Of a stretch of 64,000 nt of DNA, positions 42,426 to 51,253 are shown piece by piece; within the stretch, counting starts at the first letter, position 1; the number at the start of each line of letters is the position of its first letter. The notes under the pieces are model-generated. The model had not been told where the DNA came from. It did not search any database and worked only from the letters and a program-made list of their open reading frames with translations. Source of the DNA: Flavobacteriaceae bacterium (GTDB taxonomy: Bacteria; Bacteroidota; Bacteroidia; Flavobacteriales; Flavobacteriaceae); the NCBI GenBank assembly GCA_002707025.1, contig PALG01000026.1, positions 62,001 to 126,000 of the forward strand, read 5' to 3'. The position numbers and the translations under genes were made by a program.

Positions 42426-43304
42426 ATGTCATCATCTTTTGAAAAATACCAAAAACGCCGTTTAATTTCTTCTTACTTTTCTGTAGTAATAAGTATTTCC
42501 CTTGTCCTTTTCTTACTAGGGTTATTAGGCCTGCTGGTATTGAACACCAAAAAGGTAGCCGATCACTTCAAAGAGAAAATTGCTTTAACCGTATATTTGA
42601 AGGATACTGCAAAACAAGTGGAAATCGATCAATTGCAGCAAAGCCTTGCCCTGGCGGAATATACCAAAACAGCCACTTTTGTCTCCAAGGAACAAGCTGC
42701 CGAAGAACATAGTGCTACCATTGGGGAAAATTTCATGGAGTTTTTGGGCTACAATCCTTTACAGAATAGCATTGATGTATATATGTTCGCCGATTTCGTC
42801 TCGCCTTCAAAATTGGAGGAGATCCAAACAGAATTAATGATCAAGGATTTTGTAGATGAAGTGCTTTACGATAAACCCCTTATTGTATTGTTGAATGACA
42901 ATATCAAAAAAATCTCTTTTTGGGTACTTATTGTGAGCGGTATATTCCTGTTTATAGCGGTGTTGCTTATCAATAGCTCTATTCGCCTTTCGGTATATGC
43001 CAAGCGCTTTACCATTAAAACCATGCAAATGGTAGGCGCCACCAAAGGCTTTATTCGTAGGCCTTTTATTTGGAAAAGCATGAAATTGGGGATTATTGGT
43101 TCTTTGGTCGCTGTATTGGGAATAGCTGCCGTCTTATTTTATTTGGATCGCTACTTCCCGCAGATGCAATTTTTGGAAGACAAGGTGTTATTAGGCGGTT
43201 TATTCGTGTTTATCGTACTCATGGGATTAATTATTACATGGCTAAGCACTTTCTTTGCCACCCAAAGATTCCTTAATTTAAGAACCGATGAATTGTATTA
43301 TTAA
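42426..43304 (+). CDS. ftsX: Cell division protein FtsX
   Basis: 292 aa. Topology is that of FtsX: an N-terminal membrane helix (about 20-42), an extracytoplasmic domain (KIALTVYLKDTAKQVEIDQL), then three more helices, with the FtsX-type MQMVGATKGFIRRPF cytoplasmic loop. With FtsE it forms an ABC-type complex that activates peptidoglycan hydrolases at the septum. ftsE is not adjacent, as usual in this group. It leads a plus-strand cluster that continues to truB. Confidence 0.93.
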   Translation: MSSSFEKYQKRRLISSYFSVVISISLVLFLLGLLGLLVLNTKKVADHFKEKIALTVYLKDTAKQVEIDQLQQSLALAEYTKTATFVSKEQAAEEHSATIGENFMEFLGYNPLQNSIDVYMFADFVSPSKLEEIQTELMIKDFVDEVLYDKPLIVLLNDNIKKISFWVLIVSGIFLFIAVLLINSSIRLSVYAKRFTIKTMQMVGATKGFIRRPFIWKSMKLGIIGSLVAVLGIAAVLFYLDRYFPQMQFLEDKVLLGGLFVFIVLMGLIITWLSTFFATQRFLNLRTDELYY

Positions 43305-43315
43305 AACATGATTTT

Positions 43316-43672
43316 ATGAAAAAGCCACTCATTTTATTTATTGTTTTTTCCATCATTGGATTTGCAGGAACCTTTATTTTGCTGAAAAGCCTTAAAATTG
43401 AAGACCCAAAACCTTCAGAATGCGAAATAGTTGAAGTAACCATTGATACCATTTCTGAGGGAAGCAGTTACGATATTGTTTTTAAAGATTCGCAAAACGA
43501 CAAATACTACATCAACCGAGGTCTGGAGCGAGGGCTTTCCCTAGACGATTTAAATTCGAGGGTGTTAAATAAAAAAGTTACCTTGCATCTCGCCAAATTA
43601 TGGGTGGGGACTTCAGAACACATTGCGCAAATGCAAGTGGGTGATGAGGTAATTTTTACTGAATTCGACTAA
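43316..43672 (+). CDS. Hypothetical membrane-anchored protein
   Basis: 118 aa. One N-terminal membrane helix (about 5-24, LILFIVFSIIGFAGTFILL) followed by a soluble domain of about 90 residues that would be periplasmic, with predicted beta strands (YDIVFKDSQNDKYYINRG; KKVTLHLAKLWVG). No family was recognised. It is inserted between ftsX and DUF3098, 11 bases after ftsX and 2 bases before the next start, so co-transcribed with the division and envelope genes. Confidence 0.65.
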   Translation: MKKPLILFIVFSIIGFAGTFILLKSLKIEDPKPSECEIVEVTIDTISEGSSYDIVFKDSQNDKYYINRGLERGLSLDDLNSRVLNKKVTLHLAKLWVGTSEHIAQMQVGDEVIFTEFD

Positions 43673-43674
43673 TT

Positions 43675-43935
43675 ATGGGAGAGAAAAAAAGAAAGGAAGA
43701 AGCGAAGAAAACCGCTTTCATTTTTGAAAGAAAAAACTACATTTTCATGTTGGTAGGGGCTGCCTTTATTGCCTTGGGCTTTATTTTAATGGCCGGAGGG
43801 GGCAGTGACGACCCCAATGTTTTTAACCCCGAAATTTATAGCTGGCGCCGCATACGGTTGGCTCCTGCTTTCATTTTAATTGGCTTCGGGTTTGAAGTGT
43901 ATGCCATTTTATTGAATCCCCACAAAGAAAAATAA
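43675..43935 (+). CDS. DUF3098 membrane protein
   Basis: 86 aa with two predicted membrane helices. FIFERKNYIFMLVGAAFIAL and FNPEIYSWRRIRLAPAFIL are the DUF3098 signatures. This small family sits between ftsX and uppP in many Flavobacteriia, which suggests a role in the envelope. Function unknown. Confidence 0.85.
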   Translation: MGEKKRKEEAKKTAFIFERKNYIFMLVGAAFIALGFILMAGGGSDDPNVFNPEIYSWRRIRLAPAFILIGFGFEVYAILLNPHKEK

Positions 43936-43941
43936 TCCTTC

Positions 43942-44736
43942 ATGGACGTACTTGATGCCATCCTCCTTGGAATCATTCAAGGGCTTACCGAATTTTTACC
44001 GGTGTCTTCCAGCGGCCATTTGGAATTGGGAAAAGCCCTTTTGGGCGATCAATCGGTTCCGGAAGAAAGCTTACTCTTTACCGTGGTGCTCCATTTTGCC
44101 ACTGCACTAAGTACTTTAGTGGTTTTCCGAAAGGATGTTTGGGAAATCCTACGCGGACTATTCCAATTGAAGTGGAATTCGAAAACCCGTTTTTCAGTAA
44201 AAATTATTATCTCCATGATTCCTGCGGTCATTATTGGAGTACTTTTTGAAGAACAACTGGAATCCCTCTTTGGCGGTAGTATTGCCTTTGTAGGAGCCAT
44301 GCTCATTATTACCGCTATTTTACTTTGGCTGGCCGATAAAGCCAAAAATACCGGTAAGAAAGTCACTTTTACCCATGCCTTTATCATTGGGGTTTCGCAA
44401 GCCATTGCCATGCTACCCGGAATCTCCCGAAGTGGCGCGACCATTTCTACTTCGGTGTTATTGGGAAATGACAAAGGAAAAGCGGCCCGATTTTCCTTCT
44501 TAATGGTCGTTCCCCTCATTTTTGGAAAAATTGCCAAAGATGTCATGAGCGGGGACCTTTCTACGGAAACGGCCAATATGACCACCTTGGGAATTGGATT
44601 TATAGCGGCTTTTATTGCAGGGTTAGCAGCTTGTACCTGGATGATTAAATTGGTTCGGAATAGCAAATTAAAATGGTTTGCCGTCTACTGCTTGGCAGTG
44701 GGGATCATTGCAATCGTAGTAAGTTTGGTATCATGA
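43942..44736 (+). CDS. uppP: Undecaprenyl-diphosphatase (UppP/BacA)
   Basis: 264 aa, polytopic with about seven to eight helices. The two catalytic motifs are present: GLTEFLPVSSSGHLELG (Glu-rich plus Ser motif) and MLPGISRSGATIS (PGxSRSG). It dephosphorylates undecaprenyl pyrophosphate so that the lipid carrier can be reused in peptidoglycan and glycan synthesis. Its stop overlaps the truB start (ATGA). Confidence 0.96.
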   Translation: MDVLDAILLGIIQGLTEFLPVSSSGHLELGKALLGDQSVPEESLLFTVVLHFATALSTLVVFRKDVWEILRGLFQLKWNSKTRFSVKIIISMIPAVIIGVLFEEQLESLFGGSIAFVGAMLIITAILLWLADKAKNTGKKVTFTHAFIIGVSQAIAMLPGISRSGATISTSVLLGNDKGKAARFSFLMVVPLIFGKIAKDVMSGDLSTETANMTTLGIGFIAAFIAGLAACTWMIKLVRNSKLKWFAVYCLAVGIIAIVVSLVS

Positions 44737-45416
44737 CGGCAGAAGATTACAAAAACGGACAAGTTCTTTTAATCGATAAGCCTTTGGAATGGACTTCCTT
44801 TCAGGTGGTGAACAAGGTGCGTTGGTTACTGAAAAAGGAATTTCAGCTTAAAAAAATAAAAGTAGGGCATGCTGGCACTCTAGACCCTTTGGCCACGGGA
44901 TTATTGATTCTTTGCACCGGAAAATTCACCAAAAAAATAGAAACTTTCCAAGCCCAGGTGAAAGAGTATACAGGTGCGTTTACTTTAGGAGCTACCACAC
45001 CCAGTTACGACTTAGAAACCGAAATTGATCAAACTTTTGATATTTCATCCCTTACGGAGGATCAAATTAAACAAGCGACGCAAAATTTTATTGGAGACAT
45101 ACAACAACAACCCCCTGTTTTTTCGGCTCTAAAAAAAGATGGCAAACGATTATATGAATTTGCAAGAAGTGGTCAAGAGGTAGAAATTCCCACTAGGACC
45201 ATCCACATTTCAGTATTTGAAATCACTCAAATAAAGTTACCCAATGTACATTTTCGAGTCGTTTGTAGTAAAGGAACCTACATTCGTTCCCTTGCGCATG
45301 ACTTCGGAAAAGCACTTAATAACGGGGCCCATCTTTCGGCACTTCGCCGCACTAAAATCGGGGATTTCTCGGTAGCAGATGCTCAATCCATAGAAGCATT
45401 TCAGGAAAATTTATAA
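44733..45416 (+). CDS. truB: tRNA pseudouridine(55) synthase
   Basis: 227 aa from ATG 44733 ([17 protein letters not shown]). An in-frame start at 44673 would only re-read uppP. TruB motifs: [19 protein letters not shown], the catalytic [14 protein letters not shown] (Asp), [15 protein letters not shown] and [18 protein letters not shown]. It makes the universal pseudouridine 55 in the T loop. Last gene of the cluster from ftsX. Confidence 0.95.
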   Translation: MTAEDYKNGQVLLIDKPLEWTSFQVVNKVRWLLKKEFQLKKIKVGHAGTLDPLATGLLILCTGKFTKKIETFQAQVKEYTGAFTLGATTPSYDLETEIDQTFDISSLTEDQIKQATQNFIGDIQQQPPVFSALKKDGKRLYEFARSGQEVEIPTRTIHISVFEITQIKLPNVHFRVVCSKGTYIRSLAHDFGKALNNGAHLSALRRTKIGDFSVADAQSIEAFQENL

Positions 45417-45472
45417 GCTAAAACCTTCACTTTTAAGCGAACGAAAACTTTTCGTTAAATTCTTATTTTTAT

Positions 45473-45491
45473 TTATTCTAAATAAGAATAA
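45473..45491 (+). promoter_or_regulatory. Candidate operator upstream of the heme/iron operon
   Basis: TTATTC-TAAATAA-GAATAA, perfect 6-base arms around seven bases, 4 bases upstream of the -7 element. Its length (19) and AT-rich symmetry suit a Fur-type site, but the match to the known Fur box is only partial. Confidence 0.4.
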
Positions 45492-45495
45492 TTTA

Positions 45496-45503
45496 TATAT
45501 TTG
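45496..45503 (+). promoter_or_regulatory. Promoter -7 element for the heme/iron operon
   Basis: TATATTTG, matching TAnnTTTG, 20 bases before the receptor start codon. Confidence 0.6.
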
Positions 45504-45523
45504 CCTCCAAATTAAAAAACCCC

Positions 45524-47656
45524 ATGAGTTCCTTTCGCTATTTCATAGTGCTTTTAAGTTTCCCTTTTTCGGCCTTTTCGCAAGTTCCTAAGCTTCAAGA
45601 TTCTTTAGACATGGAAACTTTAAAGGAAGTAGTCGTCACCGGACAAATCAATCCGCAGGCAGTAGAGAAATCGGTTGTAGAAGTAAAAGTAATTTCCAGA
45701 AACGACATTGAACGGCAAGCTGGGAACAATCTAGCCGATGTATTAAATACCACGCTCAACCTCAACATTACGCCGAACACTTCCACCGGAAAAAGCGGTG
45801 TAAGTCTTTTTGGGTTGGACAACCAATATTTTAAAGTCCTTATTGATAATATCCCCATCATTAACGAAGAAGGCTTAGGAAACAATACCGACTTAACCCT
45901 GATCAATCTAGACGACATTGAGCGTATTGAGATTGTAGAGGGCGCCATGGGAGTACAATATGGCGCTAATGCTGTTTCAGGGATCATTAACATCATTACT
46001 AAAAAATCGTCTCGAAAAAATTGGGATATCTCTGCTTATATTCAGGAAGAAACGGTTGGAAATGAATACGAATGGTTCGATAAAGGTCGGCATATCCAAT
46101 CCCTTAAAATTGGACACAACTTTACCGAAAACCTCTATGCCAATGCTACCTACACCCGAAATGATTTTGGAGGGTTTTGGCAGGATCGATTAGGGAAAAA
46201 CCATGCCGTAAACGATAGTTTGAGAGGGCATGAGTGGCTTCCGAAATTGCAACAAAACACCAAGGCACTAGTAGCTTTTGAAAAAGAGAACTTTAAGGTT
46301 TTCTATCGTTTTGACTACCTCGACGAAACCATTGAAAACTACAACGATATAGTAGACGAGAATTACAATTCGGCTACACAAACCACCAATCCTTCAGCAA
46401 ATGATGAAATTTTCACCAATAAGCGTTTCTATCATCATTTAAATTCGACTGGAAATCTATTTAGTACAATAGCATACAATGTCTCTGTTTCCTATCAAGA
46501 ACAAACCAAAGAATTGGAACGATATACCTATCGCATCCGCACTGGGGAAAAAGAGAATGTAGAAAAAGGCGAATACCAAAGTAGAAAGGCTTTCTTTTCG
46601 AGAGGAACTTTCAGTAATCTTTTTCAAACTGAAAATTTCAATGCGCAATTGGGCTATGAAACCACCCTTGAAAACGGACAAGGTTCTTCTGCGGCGATTG
46701 TTATTAATCCTGGGGAAGAGCTGATTGCCCAAGACTTAAACAACTACGATTTTTTTGCAGCTTCCGAATGGCAACTAAGCGAACGTTTTTCTTTACGCCC
46801 TGGAGTCCGGGTTTCTTTCAGTAATTTGTTTGGCCCTCAATACATAGGTTCTTTAAGCGCTAAACAAAATCTTGGAAATGACTGGGAACTTAGGGGGGTA
46901 CTGGGTTCTGCCAATCGCACGCCCAATTATGACGAACTGTACACTTATTTTGTGGATGTAAACCACAACCTTCAGGGGAATCCCAATCTTGCTCCAGAAA
47001 AAGGGCTTACGGCTTTCCTTCACCTTAAGAAAAGTGAGCAGTTTTTAGAAGGCACTTTAAGATTAAAACACAAACTTAGCTTCAACTACCTCACTCTGAA
47101 TGATCGTATTGAACTGATTGTGGTGAATACGTCCCCATTGGAATTTCAATACAATAACATCGATCGTTTTAAAAATATGGGGGCTTTTTTGGAAAATGAA
47201 GTGTACTATAAAAATTTTAAAGGAAAGATTGGGGCTTCAGTTCAAGGGATTTCCAAAGTATTGGACAGCAATACCCAATCCAATGACGATTTTCTATTCA
47301 ATTTACAGCTCAATGCCAATCTAGCCTATACGCTTCCGAAGCACCAGACTACGTTTTCCCTTTTCTTCAAACATATTGGGCAACAGCCTCAATTTGTAGA
47401 AAAAACAAATGCCGAAGGTAATCAAGAGTTTGTTCGCGGAGAGACCGACGCCTACAGCATGCTGGATGCAACGGTAAACAAATCCTTTTTCGATAATAAG
47501 TTCATCACTACCCTCGGCACCCGAAACCTATTGGATGTGACTTCGGTAAATACCTCTGCCTTTTCAGGGGGCACCCATAATGGCGCTCCATTACAAGTGC
47601 CTTTAGGTTACGGAAGATCTTACTTTTTAAAACTCGTTTATAATTTAAGTATATAG
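45524..47656 (+). CDS. TonB-dependent outer-membrane receptor
   Basis: 710 aa. Signal peptide ending in AFSQ, a TonB box-like EVVVTGQ (about 36-42), a plug domain (DVLNTTLNLNI, VLIDNIPI, IERIEIVEGAMGVQYGANAV) and a beta-barrel ending in an aromatic-rich strand (YFLKLVYNLSI). There is no N-terminal carboxypeptidase-like domain, so it is a short siderophore/heme type and not a SusC type. It is the first gene of a seven-gene operon with two HmuY-like proteins, which makes heme the likeliest substrate. A palindrome precedes the promoter. Confidence 0.9.
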   Translation: MSSFRYFIVLLSFPFSAFSQVPKLQDSLDMETLKEVVVTGQINPQAVEKSVVEVKVISRNDIERQAGNNLADVLNTTLNLNITPNTSTGKSGVSLFGLDNQYFKVLIDNIPIINEEGLGNNTDLTLINLDDIERIEIVEGAMGVQYGANAVSGIINIITKKSSRKNWDISAYIQEETVGNEYEWFDKGRHIQSLKIGHNFTENLYANATYTRNDFGGFWQDRLGKNHAVNDSLRGHEWLPKLQQNTKALVAFEKENFKVFYRFDYLDETIENYNDIVDENYNSATQTTNPSANDEIFTNKRFYHHLNSTGNLFSTIAYNVSVSYQEQTKELERYTYRIRTGEKENVEKGEYQSRKAFFSRGTFSNLFQTENFNAQLGYETTLENGQGSSAAIVINPGEELIAQDLNNYDFFAASEWQLSERFSLRPGVRVSFSNLFGPQYIGSLSAKQNLGNDWELRGVLGSANRTPNYDELYTYFVDVNHNLQGNPNLAPEKGLTAFLHLKKSEQFLEGTLRLKHKLSFNYLTLNDRIELIVVNTSPLEFQYNNIDRFKNMGAFLENEVYYKNFKGKIGASVQGISKVLDSNTQSNDDFLFNLQLNANLAYTLPKHQTTFSLFFKHIGQQPQFVEKTNAEGNQEFVRGETDAYSMLDATVNKSFFDNKFITTLGTRNLLDVTSVNTSAFSGGTHNGAPLQVPLGYGRSYFLKLVYNLSI

Positions 47657-47658
47657 TT

Positions 47659-49071
47659 ATGTTATTTCCTTTTAAAAGATCCTTATTACTTTCTTTGTCG
47701 TTGCTACTTCTGGCGATGGTTTCTTGTAGTGAAGATGACAATTCCACTACGCAATCGGAACCTTTTGTGGTGGCTTTTGAAAATCTTTCTGCCAACCTAT
47801 CGCAAATTGAAAACAGTACTGAAATCGCTTTGGTTTATTCTACGGAAGCTTCCGAGAGTGGAGCTATCACCATTAACGTTCAAGCGACCAATGCCGTATA
47901 CGGACAGGATTTTATTACCGAACCCGAAATGAGTGGCGACCTACTAAGCCTTCCTATTACACAAGGGAGTAACGCGAATGGTTTCACTTTTACGAAGCTC
48001 AATCCCGATCTGGATGAAACCACCGAAATTGTTTTTACCATCACAAATGTAGACCACCCCGCTTCTCAAATACAGGGAAACACAGCCTTTACCATAAATG
48101 CCTCTGCCTCTTTGGGAAGAAGCTTTGCACCCACCCTAGGAGGTCCCAATCAGCAAAATCAGGTGTTTATCGATTTAAGCACCGAAACGGAGACAACGGC
48201 TCAGCGGGACCATTGGGATTTAGGGTTTTATTCGGGAGCACAATTTCGAGTAACCATTAATGGAGCAATTTATATGGCAGCAGCCGAATTGGAAAGCACC
48301 AATATTGATGAAATTTCGGAAGCGGATGTCAATGAGCTATTAGGTCAGGTGGCTGTAGGAACTTTCGATCCTATTAATGAAAATTATATAGATCACCCAG
48401 ATGGGGATATCAATAAAACCGCAATGGCGCCCGTAAGTGCAAACTTGAGCGAAAACAAAGTGTATTTAGTGAATTTAGGTTATGAAGTAGGCACTGAAAC
48501 CCCTGAGCCTGGTAGTGTGGCCGTTGCTGGAGAAGCCAGAGGGTATAAAAAGATAAGAGTGTTACGAGAGGGAGACGATTACCTGCTACAATTTGCCGAT
48601 TTAAACGATACGAATCATCAAGAAATTTTAATTGAAAAATCGGAAGGTCATAATTTTACTTTTTTCAGTTTTAATACAAATTCCATTGTCCCCATTGAAC
48701 CAGAGGCTTCCAACTGGGACATCGTTTTTACGGTATTTACCAACCTTATTGAAGGATCTGGCTCTTACGGCTTTTCCGATGGCGTGCTTCACAACAGAAA
48801 AGGAGGCGTGCGAAGCTATGAGGTTTTAACTAGCAATGGTGTTGCTTACAATGATTTTTCCTTAGCCAATTTAAATGCTTCCCAATTACAACAAGATCAG
48901 GGAACCATAGGGAGTAATTGGAGGGATGTGTTTGATGGAGTGGTTTTCAATGACCGTTTTTATATTATTGAAGACCCCAATGGCAATCACTACAAATTAC
49001 GCTTTTTGGCATTGACCAATGACAATGGCATTCGAGGTTTCCCTGAATTTGAATACCAATTATTACAATAA
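47659..49071 (+). CDS. HmuY-like heme-binding lipoprotein
   Basis: 470 aa. Lipoprotein signal with lipobox AMVSC (Cys near 23). After a Calx-beta-like region (residues about 30-150) comes an HmuY-like fold: DHWDLGFYSGAQFRVTING, ENKVYLVNLGYE, YKKIRVLREGDDYLLQFADL and a C-terminal part with NWDIVFTVFTN and GSYGFSDGVLHN. HmuY of Porphyromonas takes heme through two histidines; which His serve here cannot be assigned by eye. It is 2 bases after the receptor gene and probably hands ligand to it. Confidence 0.75.
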   Translation: MLFPFKRSLLLSLSLLLLAMVSCSEDDNSTTQSEPFVVAFENLSANLSQIENSTEIALVYSTEASESGAITINVQATNAVYGQDFITEPEMSGDLLSLPITQGSNANGFTFTKLNPDLDETTEIVFTITNVDHPASQIQGNTAFTINASASLGRSFAPTLGGPNQQNQVFIDLSTETETTAQRDHWDLGFYSGAQFRVTINGAIYMAAAELESTNIDEISEADVNELLGQVAVGTFDPINENYIDHPDGDINKTAMAPVSANLSENKVYLVNLGYEVGTETPEPGSVAVAGEARGYKKIRVLREGDDYLLQFADLNDTNHQEILIEKSEGHNFTFFSFNTNSIVPIEPEASNWDIVFTVFTNLIEGSGSYGFSDGVLHNRKGGVRSYEVLTSNGVAYNDFSLANLNASQLQQDQGTIGSNWRDVFDGVVFNDRFYIIEDPNGNHYKLRFLALTNDNGIRGFPEFEYQLLQ

Positions 49072-49097
49072 AATGACAACCCTAAAAAACGATTGAT

Positions 49098-50333
49098 ATG
49101 AAACGATTTTTACAAATAGCAACCATTTTCTTTACGGCAAGCTTTGCTTTGGCGCAAGAAACCATCACCATTTCTATGGGAGCAGGTTATACCGAAGAAG
49201 TATATTACAAACTATCTACTCAAACCCAGCAAACTTTTACGGCCAATAGCTGGGATGTGGCTTTCCTAAGAGAGGATCCCATGAATCATGGTGTGCGTGT
49301 GAATGGCGGTATAGGCATTCAAGTATTTGAAGCGAGTAACAATCCTAACGATTGGAACGCTATCGACATTGCAAATGAAGGGTCTTGGACCCTACTTTAC
49401 AACGATGACACCAACTGGGATAACGGCGCCTTTATGCAAGGATCTGCCACCTATGGTTGGGGAGAATACAACCCGGTAACACATCATATTGAAGGCAGTA
49501 TTATTTTTGTGCTGAAATATGCAGATGGCACCTATCGAAAGTTTATCATAGATGAGTATTTTAATGCGTATACATTCCGCTATGCTACTTGGAACGGCAC
49601 GAATTGGATAAACGAGAACAATGTCACCGTAGACAACACCAATAATCCTAACAACCGGTACAATTATTACTCCTTACAAAACAACCAGGAAGTAATTGCC
49701 GAACCTGCTGCTACCGATTGGGACATGGTATTCACAAAATACTATAGCTTCCTGAATCCTCCAGGATCTTACTACAATGTTTCGGGAGTACTTCACAACC
49801 CAAACGTTACCGTAGCTCAAAATGAAGAAACCACGGCCAGTCCCGATCCTAACGGACTTACCTATTCCGAAGAAATCAATACTATAGGTTACGACTGGAA
49901 AAGCTTTAATGGAAGTGGCTACGATATCGACGACCAACAAAAGTATTACATACGGTACGAGGACAATTCCATCTACAGAATCTATTTTACCGATTTTGCG
50001 GGTTCGGGATCTGGGGATTTGACTTTCGTCATGGAAGATGTTTCCGACCTTCTTGGGTTGGAAAATGTTTCTGAAGGAGTCACTTTTGGAATGTACCCAA
50101 ATCCTTCCAATAATGGGATGGTAAACATCGTATATGATATCCAAAATACTTCCGAAGAAAATAGCATTGAAGTATATAATATGACAGGAACTAAGGTATT
50201 TTCCACAAAGGCAAATGCGAGTAACGGATTTTATAACAAAACCTTAAACCTATCGCAACTACCCGTTGGAGTATATGTAGTAAGCTTCATTTCTGGAAGC
50301 AAAAGTGTATCCAAAAAGCTAATCATTAAATAA
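49098..50333 (+). CDS. HmuY-like protein with a T9SS sorting domain
   Basis: 411 aa. Signal peptide ending FALAQ. The body repeats the HmuY-like pattern of the previous gene: NSWDVAFLREDP and VRVNGGIGIQVF, then TDWDMVFTKYYS, GSYYNVSGVLHN, TIGYDWKSF and a tail with QKYYIRYEDNSIYRIYF. The C-terminal 85 residues are a sorting domain (FGMYPNPSNNGMVNI, VGVYVVSFISG, KKLIIK). It should thus be exported to the cell surface or medium, unlike its lipoprotein neighbour, and could act as a heme scavenger (hemophore). Confidence 0.75.
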   Translation: MKRFLQIATIFFTASFALAQETITISMGAGYTEEVYYKLSTQTQQTFTANSWDVAFLREDPMNHGVRVNGGIGIQVFEASNNPNDWNAIDIANEGSWTLLYNDDTNWDNGAFMQGSATYGWGEYNPVTHHIEGSIIFVLKYADGTYRKFIIDEYFNAYTFRYATWNGTNWINENNVTVDNTNNPNNRYNYYSLQNNQEVIAEPAATDWDMVFTKYYSFLNPPGSYYNVSGVLHNPNVTVAQNEETTASPDPNGLTYSEEINTIGYDWKSFNGSGYDIDDQQKYYIRYEDNSIYRIYFTDFAGSGSGDLTFVMEDVSDLLGLENVSEGVTFGMYPNPSNNGMVNIVYDIQNTSEENSIEVYNMTGTKVFSTKANASNGFYNKTLNLSQLPVGVYVVSFISGSKSVSKKLIIK

Positions 50334-50340
50334 ATAAGCA

Positions 50341-51249
50341 ATGAAAAAAATATTCTTAACCAGTATCATGGCTCTGTTTGTATGCTTCGGAATGCAGGCA
50401 CAGTCCAAAAAAGAAAAAGACATCAACGCCATTAAAAGCATGTGTGGTTGTTATGAAGTAACTTTCAATTTTACCGAAACCTTCAACTACAGTGAAGATT
50501 CCACCTATATTCCTTCCAAGAATAAAATCGCCCACGGATTGGAATGGGCAAATCTTATTGAAGATGAAAACAACAAGCTTTCCATTCAGCATATTTTGAT
50601 TGTTGGAAATCCTGCCGAGCCCATGATTGTGAAACATTGGCGCCAAGATTGGTTGTATGAGAATACTAATTTTTATATGTTTAACCACGACAACCAATGG
50701 ACGTACCAATCTAAGTCTGCTGAAGAAGTAACAGGACAATGGACTCAAAAAGTGTATCAGGTAGATGACAGTCCTCGTTATGAAGGATCGGCAACATGGG
50801 TACATGTAGATGGAAAAAGCTATTGGGAAAATACCACTCCAGCACCACTACCTAGAAGGGAATACACCCAACGTAGTGATTACAACGTAACCCTACGTGG
50901 CAACCGTCAGGAAATTACCGATTACGGCTGGTTTCACGAACAAGACAACGAGAAGATTATTCGTGAGGCAGGAAAAGAAGACATCGTTCTTGCTAAGGAA
51001 AAAGGATTTAATACCTATAAAAAAGTAGCCGATTCGCGTTGTAAGGCAGCAGCAAAATGGTGGACTGAAAACGAAAACAAATGGGCTGCCGTTAGAAAGA
51101 AATGGGATCAGGTATTTTCTGAAAACCAAGATTTGGAACTAAAGGATAAAGTAGACAACAAACCTCTGTTTAAACAGTTATCTGAAGAAACTCTAAATGA
51201 AAGCCTGGAAATTGAAGAAATCATTGATGCTTACATCGTAAAAAAATAA
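50341..51249 (+). CDS. DUF6607 family secreted protein
   Basis: 302 aa. Signal peptide MKKIFLTSIMALFVCFGMQA. The start of the mature protein (INAIKSMCGCYEVTFNFTET) and motifs such as GLEWANLIEDE, IVKHWRQDWLYEN, VDGKSYWENTTPAPLPRREY match DUF6607. Two Cys are in the CGC motif at the mature N-terminus. Rich in Trp and His/Lys. The function is unknown; its constant company of TonB receptor and HmuY genes suggests a periplasmic role in heme or iron handling. Confidence 0.75.
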   Translation: MKKIFLTSIMALFVCFGMQAQSKKEKDINAIKSMCGCYEVTFNFTETFNYSEDSTYIPSKNKIAHGLEWANLIEDENNKLSIQHILIVGNPAEPMIVKHWRQDWLYENTNFYMFNHDNQWTYQSKSAEEVTGQWTQKVYQVDDSPRYEGSATWVHVDGKSYWENTTPAPLPRREYTQRSDYNVTLRGNRQEITDYGWFHEQDNEKIIREAGKEDIVLAKEKGFNTYKKVADSRCKAAAKWWTENENKWAAVRKKWDQVFSENQDLELKDKVDNKPLFKQLSEETLNESLEIEEIIDAYIVKK

Positions 51250-51253
51250 AACC

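Noticed and set aside
44049-44666. A 205-codon open frame on the minus strand opposite uppP
   Set aside because: Antisense shadow of a well-conserved membrane protein gene; no start signal and no known motif.
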